A stretch of DNA of 64,000 nucleotides from Diphasiastrum complanatum (Eukaryota > Streptophyta > Lycopodiopsida > Lycopodiales > Lycopodiaceae): assembly GCA_029204225.1 (NCBI GenBank), contig CM055105.1, forward strand, positions 50,480,745 to 50,544,744, in the 5' to 3' direction. Under the pieces are notes generated by a model that was not told the DNA's origin, did no database searches, and saw only the letters and a program-made list of their open reading frames with translations. The position numbers were made by a program, and so were the translations under genes. Shown one piece after another: positions 11,666-22,560 of this stretch (its first letter is position 1; every line of letters starts with the position of its first letter).

Positions 11666-12133
11666 GTGCGTTGCCGGTTTGAGGTCCTCTCCTTTTGCAT
11701 TTCATTAATAAAGAAGAGCAAAAATGTAGTAGCGAAATTAGAAAACGAGAGAGATGATGGTTATGCCAGCGAGCTGCATCCTCCTGCTCATTTCTCTTCA
11801 ATCTTCTTCTTCTTCTTCTTCTTTCTCCTCCTCCCACACCATTCCTTCTATCTCTTTCCTTTGCTCCCATCATCGCTCCTCATCCTCATCCTCCCATTAT
11901 CCATCAACGGCACACCACTCACATTTACAGCGTGCAAGAGAAGGGATATGGTTGTGGCTATGGCGGCAGTCACTCTGTCCGTGCTCACATTTGAGGGGGA
12001 GAGAGTGGGCAAAACAGAACTGGATCTCAAGGGAGCTCGTGCGGAAACGGCCAAGGTGGTTGTCCACATGGGAGAGATCACAGAGCTTCAGAATAAGAGG
12101 CGAGGGACGGCTTCTACCCTCACACTCAAATGA
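11666..12133 (+). pseudogene. PRPL4: Fragment of the nuclear gene for plastid ribosomal protein uL4c
   Basis: In one frame, LSVLTFEGERVGKTELDLKG is followed by AETAKVVVH and LQNKRRGTASTLT, which I recognise as the conserved N-terminal body of plastid uL4 (family wording: LPVLSF-GE-VGE, NKRRGTASTLTR). The match ends after STLT; the next codons give a stop at 12131-12133, and no GT donor follows, so no exon boundary is obvious. Upstream, a serine-rich stretch at 11754-11935 in another frame looks like the transit peptide, so a frame shift separates it from the body. The full protein is several times longer. It is best explained as a truncated gene copy; a misread functional first exon is less likely. 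Confidence 0.65.
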
Positions 12134-15100
12134 TTTTATTTTGTTTGATAAATCAGCTCAGAGTTCTTGGTTTGTTCACATTGTTTGTAAATGGTCCGAC
12201 CTTTCACAACAACATTTAAACAATCCATGAATTTGGTGTTCTTTCAGTTGAAAGCTTGCATGAAGTTGCTTGTATTTTAGTAAAAGCTTGCAAAGACTTA
12301 GAACCAAGACTTGAAGCTTTGCATGATGATTAGAATTTGATTCAAGCTAGAGTAAATTTTTTTGTAATAGGACCATGCTTTCTATTTGTTTTTCTCTTTA
12401 ACGATGATGTGTCAACTGTCAATCTTAAGAATCAATCTGCTTCAAATTCAGACGTGCAGGAATGTCTGAAATGGTTGGACAACCAACAGCCTTCTTCTGT
12501 TCTATAGATGAGCTTGGGTAGTCTTTTCATTTCTTCTCTACATACGAGAGCTTGCTTTGGGATTAAACGCTAGCGAACGACCTTTCTTTGGGGTGTTGCG
12601 CTCACCCATTTGCAAGCAAGGGACACAGTCAAGAAATGAAACACTCCGGGAGACACTTTCTCCAAATTTTTTGTCTCACACCCAAAAAAATGATGTTCTC
12701 CTTTCTAGATGGGCACCTTAGTTGTAGATTGTCTCACATCCTACTATGAATGTCTTCCTCAGCCATTGTGGCTGGAACGCAACTCAGGCTGAGGGGAGTT
12801 TCTTCCATTCGGTGAGTAATCTTGTTGAGAAGAGTAATCATTCGCACATATCTTGGGTAGAATGGCCGAAAGGCCTTGTGAGTTTAACAGTCCTATGATT
12901 TTCTTTACTCTGAATACTATGCCTTAAGAGTTGCCATGTTGAAGAGTCCTGGTTGCTGACAAGCCCCTAATATTGTGCACTGGTCATAATCTAGTCCTGA
13001 AGAAAATGCTTTGAGAATTAATCAACACCTTGTGAAAATCAATATTTAGTAAAGTCCATGAGTTGAAGGAGTCATTTTGTTGTGTAGGAGACCGTAGCTC
13101 TTAACAAAGGGAAACCATTATTTGGAGGGTGTTCATTCTGAGATTGTAGTACTTTTTGATGGATACTGCTACCATCCTACTGTATGGTGTGCATAATGTG
13201 ATAAGCAAGGGTTCATTACAGATAAATCAGTCTCATTATCATGCCAAGAAATCTATTCACGCTGATGGCTATAAGTCCTCTCGTGCTAGGGTAGGCTTCT
13301 AGCAGTATAACCATACCCTGATACACAGTCAGGCTAATGAGCCTCTTATACAACCATCTGAGCAATAATTGTTGTGATCTATCCCATGTCCAACCTTGTG
13401 ACCCACTGTCCTAACTGTCATTGGAAGATGAAGTTACATTCACTGCTCACTGATTTCTGAAGGCATTCTCCTACTCATTTATAGAATCATCCTAGTTGCC
13501 ATTGCACTAATCAACACAAGAGAATTTTTTTTAAGGCATTAAGATCACTTCCGCCTGATATGCTTGAGAAATTAGTGAGCTTTCATGGCACACCATACCC
13601 TTGTCAGTGAGCTTTCATGGCACACCATACCTCTGTTGAGAGTAAGTAGTATTAGGATTAAACGATGGTAGAAGTTCAAGAGGGAGTAATTATATCTACG
13701 GATGTAGTCCATCTTTTTGTGGGACAGATTCCCAGACACTTCACATAGGAGCAATTGCTCACCGTCTTCTGAGATTTTTAAAGCACATGAGCATTTCTAA
13801 AGCTCTAGAATCAACTCTTTTTTCATCTCTCTCAGATCCAGTCTGCAATAAAGCTTTTGAAGGGTTTGCCACACATACTTTCACATAATTTCAAGGGACA
13901 TTAAATTATCCAAATATTGTCTAGTTTGCTTTCTATTCTTAGCATTGCTTCATCGTTCTCATTCTTAATCTTTCATCTATGTCTGTGGGTGTTGATGCTT
14001 CCTTTGGATTGAGAAACCGTCAACTTTTTAAGATCTTCTGAACCCACTTCTGAAAATGACTACCTTCAACCATTGATCAAGCCTTTAGATTGAAGAATCT
14101 AGTTTTCAGTTTTGCAAGGAGGTTTTGCAGGGAAAGTTAAGATGTCGTCATCCATTTGCAGCCATCAGTCCGGAGGCAACAAATCTTGTCAACAACTTCA
14201 TTAGTCTTTGTCTTTCACCCAACTTTTTTGCAAATTTATCGGCTATTGCTGACAAAAAGTGAGAATACAGTTGCTATTTTTTCATTTATCGATGATTATT
14301 GATTTTGTCCTTTTGTGAGACAACGTTTTGCATCAGTTTCATGTCCTAACATTTAAAGAGCAAGTATATCTGTCTATAGTTCGATTGCAAATACTATATC
14401 ATTGTTACTTCAAGAGGACAACTTTGTCAAGAAGAATCTCATCCCAACGGTTTTCCAAATTCTCCTGTCATTAAACTATATTTTTTGTGTGTAGATCTTT
14501 AACAAATATAGGGCAATCGAGAACTGCTCTTCCTATGTGGAGATCTTCTGAAAATGGCCGGTGATTGAGAACTTTTCGTAGGCTTGAGCGCTCTCGAAGC
14601 TTCATTGATGTTGTTGATTTTGGACCGTCATTTTAAAAAAGGAGTGTGATTGAATCTCGGAGGACGATTTGAGTAAGATTTGCTTGAGCAATCAAGAGAC
14701 TGAAGATTCTGTTGCATCCGAGAGTGCATCCGAGAGCCACATATTGTAGAATCAGGATTAGTTTGTGAACTAGTTTTGTGAGACATGGTCGTACATCCAC
14801 AGACATCGTGGAAGCACATATATTGTCATTCTTGGTGAGGTCATCGCTAAGCGATACATGTTGTATAGCATTCTTCAGGTAGTCTTTATCTCAGCTTTCA
14901 AGTCATTGATAGCTTTTAAAATATTCTCTTGTTTGTTCTCATTTGTCAAGCTAATTGCAGAAAAATGTCGAAGGATGAGAAGTACTCATGCCAACTGTTT
15001 ATTTTGAATAATTGTTCTTCACAAGAGCTTCTCTGAATAATTGTTCTTCACAATGCAGCTTGTCAATGAACGTATTTTATTACGGTTTTGAAGTTATTAA

Positions 15101-15960
15101 AATGTAGCCAACCCTTGTTATGTTCTATTTGATAGCTACTTTATCTTACTATCAAGGGCCTTTTTTTTCTTCTTAAGTCTCAGTTACTAGCTTGACACCT
15201 TTGGTTTCGCAAGCTCTCCATCACCCAAATTATGTGCAGCCTAGCATTCCAACAGAAGCCTACATTACACAGTTCTTTTATTTTTAATGATCTGCATTGG
15301 CCAAGAATTGATCGGATGCCCGACATAAACTAAAGGCCAGCTGTAATTTGATACTATAAGATGAAATTTTTATAGGATTTCTAAAATTGAGATCCAAGTT
15401 GGTCTTTTTGACTTACTATTAGTATTTACGAATCTTTCATGTGGGTCCAAGATCCTTTTCATTATCAGATCTGAACAGATCATAGAATGTTGTCTTGTCT
15501 TACCCTGCAGTTCAATGGAAATTGTTAAAACTTTTTTAAAGATCCGACGACTTTGTTTTTATGATGTGAAATAACACTTCCATGGAGCATCTTATCTTGA
15601 TTCGTGACAAAGGCCTTCCTGAGTGTTTCCCATTCTTAAAATTCATGGCGATCTAGATTGAAGGACCAATTAAAATAAGCAGGAATTGAAATATTTTAGT
15701 AGCTCCACTGCAGGTGTGATAAGGTTATGTATTGATTATTTAGAAAATCAATTGGCAATTTTATGTGATAGTAACAATATGTATTGTTTTAACAACAAAA
15801 AAGTTTGATTTAAAAAACAATATTTTCATTTACAATGATTGCGAGGACTACCAAAAAAGTATATTATGATATTTATACAATATAAAAAAAAGGTACAATT
15901 TTTTAAAAACAATTTTTTTTGTTTTTCAGTATTATTTGCATGCTCTTCATGTAAGAAGTA
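12134..15960. other. Long stretch without recognised genes
   Basis: No protein family, LTR pair or RNA gene could be named here. Short direct duplications are visible: TGAGCTTTCATGGCACACCA twice at about 13577 and 13606, and TGAATAATTGTTCTTCACAA twice near 15005-15053. It is probably old, eroded repeat DNA, but this is inference. Confidence 0.4.
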
Positions 15961-15968
15961 ATATACTC

Positions 15969-16035
15969 AAAAGCGAAAGCGAAAGCGAAAGCAAAAGCAA
16001 AAGTGAAATCAAAGTCGAAATCGAAATCGAAAAAT
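15969..16035 (+). repeat. Hexamer repeat (GCGAAA/TCGAAA)n
   Basis: About eleven units of a six-base repeat shift from GCGAAA through GCAAAA to TCGAAA along the tract. Both strands stay open: KSKSKSK on the plus strand and FDFDFDFAFAFAF on the minus strand. Confidence 0.9.
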
Positions 16036-16039
16036 GTGA

Positions 16040-17310
16040 AATTTTGCAGAGAAAGACATAATCTTTGTTTTATAAATTTTTGGGAAGACAATTGCCACTT
16101 GCCATTGGCTTTATGCCAAATTACTAACATAACAACTAAATTCAACTGCTTACTTTATTTTATTGAATTCATGTTTATTTTTTAAATAAACAAGTTTACA
16201 ATTGGACAAAATCGAATGTCATTTTTATTAATTAATACCTCAAATCTATTTTTATTAAAATCAAAATATGCTATAATATAAACTACACATAAATTCATGT
16301 CTTTCATAATTTTTTATGCTACATTATTCCATATATTATCTAATATATTGATCTAATATCAAATGTTACAATTTAGATCAAATGTGTATTTATAATATAA
16401 CAAAGTTCTTTGAATAGCTAATTTTGTTTTTAATTCATAGTATTTAAAATAATCGAATATTTGAAATATAGATTAAAATGGATTAAATTTTTTATTTAAT
16501 TAAATTTAAAATAGATTAAATTTATAATCTAATTCCAAATATTATTTGAGACAACAAAATATTCATCATTATATTCGATGTTTTTTATAATCATAATATT
16601 TTAAAGAAATCTAAAAAAAAATTTATCTCAAAAATGCTTTTTAATTTATGTCAAGTTTACAAACATCTAAAGTTAAACTTGTTATGACTTTGACAAATCT
16701 AACATTAACATAAACTAAACAATAATCATTCAAAATTTAAATTAGTGAGTACATTTTGAATAAATAGATATGCATTTATTAGAAATAGTTATTATGAAGG
16801 TATTACAAATATATATTTATCATGCAATTGTTACAAATAGAATTTTATTAAATTAAGCTTATACTTCAATTTTATTTTGCATCATTGTTACAATTATATT
16901 TAATTTTTATTACTTATTTGGATAAAAACTGATATTTATCGTTAAAAAGTCTATCAAATATTTAGAATATTATTTGAAGATATATCACCTTACATTCATA
17001 ATTGCATCAACCAATATTACTACATTGCTCTTTAAAGCTTTCAAATCATCCAATATCAAGTAATTGCTAAATACAATTGTAGAATATGATAACATAAATT
17101 AAAATAACTATAATTTTTTTTAAAAAGACAAAACATCTATATCACACAAAATAGTTGCATAGACACAAATCATTATAAACATTTCTTTCATTTATCTGTT
17201 TATCATTCTTTCTGGTTTACAAAATAGAGGTACTGCATCTATCATACTCTATCAAAATAAATAACAGAAAACTAAACTATTGGTTTTTAAAAAAAAAATA
17301 TCACAACTTA
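16040..17310. other. AT-rich block, no genes
   Basis: This block of about 1.3 kb is strikingly AT-rich compared with both sides, with many TTTATT and AAATTA runs. No coding frame, repeat ends or RNA gene are visible. It could be a matrix-attachment-like or eroded repeat region; there is no direct evidence for either. Confidence 0.6.
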
Positions 17311-17319
17311 CAAATCAAA

Positions 17320-17960
17320 ATTGATATTTCAAAAATTTAAAATGCGAATTTTTCATTATTGTTGTTGGGCTTTCGATACTAGTTGTTTGTAGAGAGGACT
17401 TTTTTATAGTTCTTATCCAAAATAGTACATTGCTTCGAATTGAACAAGACTTTGCAGTCCTGATTAGTGAGCTTGTTGATTGATAATAAATTTTTGGCCA
17501 GTTTGGGTATGTATAGTACATCCTTGAGCAAGGTCAATTTACCATTTGGAAGATAAAGACGAATAGATTCTTTGCCTTCAATCTGCAGTGCACTTGAGTC
17601 ATTGAAGTAGACATACTTCGAATCTGCTAGTGTGAGGTTTTCGAATAAGGACTTACTTGAAGTCATGTGCTAAGAAGCACCAGAATCGAGATACCAATCC
17701 AATGCATCTCTAATGGGTTCGTCTTGTATCATTAACAGAGTTGGGTCTTCATGAGAGGTTCTGGCAGAATCAGATCCTCCATCTTGCTGCATCTTCTTCT
17801 TGGCTTCATTGTGCTTGAGAACTCGACAATCCTTGATGTCGTGATTGGTTCTCTTGCAATATATGTAGAATAGTCTGGTCTTAGGTTTTTGATGTCGATT
17901 GTATTGTTGTGATTGCTGGTCTGAATCAGTTTGCTCAGCTTTGTCTTCTTGTCCTTCGAA
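17320..17960 (-). pseudogene. Copia gag end and protease (minus strand)
   Basis: A CCHC-like remnant (C-KRTNHDIKDC, first part eroded) near 17820-17870 precedes the protease site WYLDSGAS at about 17670-17690, which is followed by a stop and HMTSSKSLFENL. The open stretch 17379-17666 has the conserved DVLYIPKLAKNLLSINKLTN. No integrase follows in this direction; the sequence becomes AT-rich below 17320. Confidence 0.85.
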
Positions 17961-18079
17961 GATTTCTTCTTCTGGAGTTGTTGCTTATTCGAATAGAGAG
18001 CGATTGTCTTTGAATTCGACGCGGATTAGTTTTTTCATCTTACTTCTTCTTGCAATAAGCTTGTTGTCACCTTTTGCAG

Positions 18080-18480
18080 ATATTTCAGCTATGTGACAAA
18101 TGCTTTTCTTGGTCTAGTAGGAAGCAAAGTATAGTTGCTTTGTCCACAACAGAAGCAGAGTATAAGACAATGTGTAGCACAACACATGAAGCCATTTGGT
18201 TGAGGCAAATCTTAGATGAGATGGACATGAAGCAAGAAAAATCCATGACTATACATAGCTATAGTCAAAGTGGCATTTAGTTGGCAAAGAATCCGGTGTT
18301 CCAAAAACCAAACACCTCGAGATTCACTATCACTTTATACATGAGAGGCTGCTGAATATAGAAATAAATACTGTTCGTTGCAGTACATATGAGCAATTAG
18401 CTGACATTTTTACCAAGCCACTCATTAGAGAAAAGTTTGATAAGTTTAGATAAAAAATATCTGTACTTAAAGTTTGTTAA
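18080..18480 (+). pseudogene. Copia RNase H fragment (plus strand)
   Basis: SWSSRKQSIVALSTTEAEYK and AIWLRQILDEM (18104-18230) are the copia RNase H core; a D-to-H change and a stop are at the DN site (IHSYSQSGI then stop). After a shift, EQLADIFTKPLIREKFDKF is readable to about 18450. It points away from the minus-strand protease piece at 17320-17960, so the two are not one simple element. Confidence 0.85.
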
Positions 18481-18593
18481 CTTTGATGCTATGTACATGA
18501 GTGTATGAAAAGTAGATTCTACTTATAGGGAGAGAGTTAAAATAAAAGTAGAGCTACGATGCTACTGTACTGTGGGTCTGATCAATGGATTAG

Positions 18594-19427
18594 TGTTGGG
18601 ATTCATGACGACACAACATAAGCGGGCGTGGAATCATCGGTGCATGCAACTATGTCTATAAGATTCAGACCGACTTCGATAGATCAAAGTTTGTACTTCG
18701 ATTCCATAGCCATGCACGAATTAATTGAGTTTTAGATTTAGCTTTGCAGAAGCGTAATTGGTGCGAAAATTAGAGCGACAAATCAACATAGGCTATTATA
18801 ATTTAATCTACGAATAAGTTTATCTACAAACAAGAATAGATCTAGACAAGAATGAAATGAGCATTCAATGCGACATACACGACCTAGATTACTAAAACAA
18901 TGATTATTCAGTCGTGAAGAAAATACAGTCTGAATGCAGATAGAGTCACGTGCTTCCTGAATTAATACTCTATGATAACAGAGAGAAAGAACAAAACAAT
19001 TAAAAGAATGCTTAATCTGTACTTTACAATTAGGATTAAGGCACTACGTGCTATTGGCGGTCACCTTCGGTCAGTATCTTAATCTGTTAGAGACTCTGTC
19101 CGGTCGTGATGAAGGTACTGATGAGTCACCGATTGTTTGAGTCGACTATTGGAGTTGATAGTGACATACGACTAATTGGTGAAATCGAATTGTCGATGTC
19201 GTATGTCCGACGAATAGTCGATGTGTCCGACGAATAGTCGGAGTAGGCCGAATAGTCGGTGTCGGTTGAGTCGTCAAGAAACTGTCATCTATTCCTTTGT
19301 ATTTTTGCAGACTGTCATAAAACAAGTGTATTTATGCAGAGTATGCAACTATACAAGTATTTACAACAACTAGTGAATAGATCTAGATTACTAGAGAGAC
19401 ATGGATGAAAAAGATAGAAATCCAACA
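18594..19427 (+). repeat. Solo LTR, 834 bp, with target duplication ATTAG
   Basis: The unit starts TGTTGGGATTC and ends AAATCCAACA, giving TGTTGG...CCAACA inverted ends. It is flanked on both sides by ATTAG (18589-18593 and 19428-19432). No second LTR or internal domain is present, so this is the product of LTR-LTR recombination. A cluster of CCGACGAATAGTCG repeats lies at about 19190-19262. The start TGTTGGGATT is shared with the copia LTR ending at 10040, which suggests but does not prove a common family. Confidence 0.9.
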
Positions 19428-19432
19428 ATTAG

Positions 19433-20522
19433 GATGAGTTGGCCTCGCCACGAGGCAAGTCGATGGGACACGCATCCGTCAACAACAACTTGAGCCATGC
19501 ATGGGTTGCCAAGGAAGAAACTATATGTATAGTGTTTTTGGTTTTGAGAAATACATTTGCTATGTGAGCTTGGTGTGGGAGAGTGCTTTTTATGTGTAAC
19601 CGTGTGGTGATTCGTGATCCTATTTTAAGCAAATTTTAACTCTTAGCCCATCAACAACTAAAATATAACAATGAAGTAGCACTATCCAACTACAAAGTGG
19701 ATGATTTGTGGATGACAGTTGTGCAATCCAAATTTGAATCACTACATCTAGGATTATTTTCCAACAACGAGATCAATGAGAAAATGAATAATTCATAGTC
19801 ACAAACATATAGGAGATTCCAACAAAGAGCAAAAATTGTAGTGTTTCTTTCTATCCCACCTTTGTGAAAAATAGGATAAAAGGATGTCAAAAAGAGAAAG
19901 GACAAAAGAGAGGCAAATATTATCGTGAAGAGATGAAAGTGCCACTTGGTATGTCACAATTAGAAAGTTTTCTCCCATTTTGACATATTGAAAATTACAA
20001 ACTAATTGAAAAAGATTCACAATATTTATGTGGCATGAAGACCAAATTCTAGAATTCAAACCAAACAAATAGTTCAAGGCAAATGAATAAAAACTAGATT
20101 TAACAAGTTTATTTTCTACATCCTCCTTGATTTCCAAAGAGAAGAGGTCATGCCCTATGCACAAACCTTCATATGCACAGAAGGCCAAAAGAGGTCATGC
20201 CCTAGCTACAAGCTTTGTGCCTTTCATACAAAGCAAAAATTGAACCTACTCTTGGATTTCACAAGCACCAAATTGTTCTTTAAAGAGCAATTCTCAATCA
20301 CGTGTTAGTCCAAGGGCTTCTGAAATAGACAAGGGTGAATGCACTTGCCACAAATGGATTACACATAACCATTTAGATTAACATATGTATATTACTTCCA
20401 TGTAGATACTTGTACCTGTGTGTGTATCTTGTATTAGGCAAAATCCTACCACAAATTCACTACTCGAAAAGGATATTGCTCCATCTACTATAGCTATAAT
20501 TATCTACGTATGTAAATATGTG
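19433..20522. other. No recognised gene
   Basis: Two overlapping minus-strand open stretches (19690-19905 and 19799-20188) resemble nothing known and have no supporting context. This is the region directly upstream of the SINE and the PABN gene. Confidence 0.4.
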
Positions 20523-20605
20523 CTTCTTGGTTTCCAAGGAAAGGATTAAAGTGGGCCAAAGAAACTTTGGATGAAAAGCTAACCAACTTAGCCAGCCCCA
20601 CTTAT
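20523..20605 (-). mobile_element. Degenerate tRNA-derived SINE, same family as 49097-49181
   Basis: The minus strand reads GGCTGGCTAAGTTGGTTAGC (A-box region), then ATCCAAAGTTTCTTTGGCCC and ends CCTTGGAAACCAAGAAG, matching the copy at 49097-49181 along its whole length. The B box is largely eroded. It lies about 280 bp upstream of the PABN start codon. No clear target duplication remains. Confidence 0.75.
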
Positions 20606-20880
20606 CTAAAGAACTCAAAAGCGCATAGCTTGTTTTGCTTTAAAAAAAAACCAATAGCTAAACATGCTTAATATGAGAGAGAAAGAGAGAGCGCCCGCCT
20701 TCTCTATCCTTAGCACTAGCTGCTGCTGCTCCATATTTCTCCTCCTCATTTTTCCTTCCTTTCCCTTCTTCTTCTTCTTCTTTTTCTTCTTCCTTTTTCG
20801 TATTTCGTTCTTCGTTCTTCTTTTCTGGGCGATCCGTCTCCTGGCAGCAACGCTCTCAAGCGTTACTCACAAGAAGAAGG
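20606..20880 (+). promoter_or_regulatory. Presumed promoter and 5' leader of PABN
   Basis: A pyrimidine-rich stretch (about 20730-20830), common in plant leaders, precedes the start codon. No clear TATA box was found. An upstream ATG at 20664 opens a 77-codon frame that ends at 20897, overlapping the PABN start in another frame; if the transcript begins upstream of 20664 it would act as an upstream ORF. The transcription start cannot be set from sequence. Confidence 0.4.
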
Positions 20881-21003
20881 ATGGAAGAGGAGCATGAAGT
20901 CTACGGAGGCGACATTCCAGAGGAAGTGGAAGGAGACATGGAAGCGGACTTGGACGGTCACGCGGATGATGGCGATCCCAAGGCCGACGATGCTGCCTCT
21001 AAG
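20881..21003 (+). CDS. PABN: Nuclear poly(A)-binding protein (PABN type), exon 1
   Basis: PABN proteins bind poly(A) tails in the nucleus and control tail length during mRNA 3' processing. The exon starts MEEEHEVYGGDIPEEVEGDM, matching the typical plant PABN opening (MEEEEHEVYGGEIPE). Its 41 codons are very acidic and end at AAG followed by GTACGT, a good donor in phase 0. The ATG is the first one in this frame that gives the conserved opening. The next exon is 12.1 kb away and joins in frame to give a K-E junction. Both exons are intact, so the gene may be active; whether the giant introns are spliced efficiently is unknown. Confidence 0.88.
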
Positions 21004-21739
21004 GTACGTAGGTAGGGCTTGCATTGGAACAAGGAAGCTCCCTTCCCTTCTTTCTTGTTGTTTTTCCTTGTGAAAATAGGGTAAGTGGTATTATATGCAC
21101 ACACCTTGTATCACTACTCCAATGTGTGTTGTTTTAAGACACGTCCATCCCGACTATTTTTGAGATGGAGACTTTCAAGCAGCACAATACCTTCTCTTTT
21201 GATTCAGTTCTTCTATGCATTGCAACTTCCCCCGTTTTCACTCACAGCTACCTACACAACTCCCCGCTTCGTCTCTTACCTCATTGCTTTTTCAACTAAG
21301 ACGGATTATTGCGTAATGTGCACATTGCTGCTTGATAAGGTGGGGACATGCATTTGTTTACTCATAGCAGTTTGACGTACTTGCGGATTTGGTAACTTCG
21401 GCAGGTGCATTGCCGTTGCTTTCAGAAGTGTAATAACAGAGGAATCAGGAGCTTGATTGCTCTTGTTCACATTTGTCCATCTCCTTATGCTCACTCATTT
21501 TACATGTCCAATTGCCTTTCTCTTCTTTTGGAGATGTAAAATATAGAGAGTTTTTTTTTTTTTCTCTTTGATGTCCTTTTTGTGCTGCTAAGTGGAGTCG
21601 ACGAATTCCGGACCTGAGTAGAGGAAAGGAGGTCTTCACCAACATGCATGATAGTTATTGCTGGACAAATTCCAGAAAGTTGAGAAATTAATAATATCCA
21701 GTGAGGTTCTTAAAGTAGCATCCAGAAAGATTGCTCTAA

Positions 21740-22560
21740 ATGCAAGCAAAGCACAGTCGGGATCAGCAGGACCTCAAGGAATTGACGCAGCCAAGGCAAT
21801 TGGTGCATCAACCCTTGTTCACTCTTGAGGTTTTTGCTGGGGAAAAGAAGGATAGAACCCCGGAGGCGGTCTTGCAATGGTTGGATCGATGGAATTCGCA
21901 CTTTTCCATGCACGATTCATCCGAGGATAACAAGATCAATCTCGCTGTCGTCATGTACCTGCGAGGTAAAGCATTTACCTGGTGGCAAGATATAAGGGGT
22001 AAGCCTGAAGTTCCTAGGAATTGGGAGGATTTCTGTAAGGCCTTTAAGGCAGCCTTCCTTCCTATTCTTGATGGTTTTGAATTTTACCGTCAGTATGGAA
22101 CGATCCATATGGGGAACCGGCTCATGGATCAGTATTTGCAAGAATTTCAAGAGGTCTATTCTCGTTTTGCAACTAGAATAGATCCTTTGCTAGTAAAGTT
22201 GCATTTCATACTGGGGTTGCCAAGAGACTACCAGCTAGAGGTCAGGAGGAACCAGCCTCTTCCCCTCGAGGATGCTGTTCGCTTCGCTAGAATCTACGAT
22301 GATACTCGTACGATGGCCAAGCCTGAGACTGGTGTCTTACCCGACTTAAAGGGTAAGAGGCCTTTCTTTCCAAAGAATCGAAAGATAAGGCAAAGGAGGG
22401 GCTTCAGGTTTTGGGAAATCAAAGAAAAGATCTACCTTGGACCAGGAAACCATGAAAGCCAGAAGCGACAATCTGTGCTTTAATTGCATGGAACCAGGTC
22501 ATGTCGTGAAGGAATGTCCAAAGAAACGGAAAGCTAAAGGGGCATCTTTTAAGACGCCAG
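21740..22560 (+). pseudogene. Chromovirus gag with CCHC knuckle
   Basis: The capsid part shows TPEAVLQWLDRWNSHF, GKAFTWWQDIRG, NWEDFCKAFKAAFLP and LMDQYLQEFQEVYSRF, the Retrotrans_gag pattern. A frame shift near 22437-22483 separates it from the knuckle [14 protein letters not shown] (about 22478-22520). The start at 21740 is only the first ATG after the truncation and need not be the original one. Confidence 0.85.

Noticed and set aside
11754-12230. 158-codon open stretch in the serine-rich frame as a complete gene
   Set aside because: Only its first half looks like a transit peptide; past about 11940 the true uL4c coding lies in another frame and this frame reads nonsense.
16003-16185. KSKSKS protein as a small gene
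   Set aside because: It is a translation of the hexamer repeat running into AT-rich sequence.
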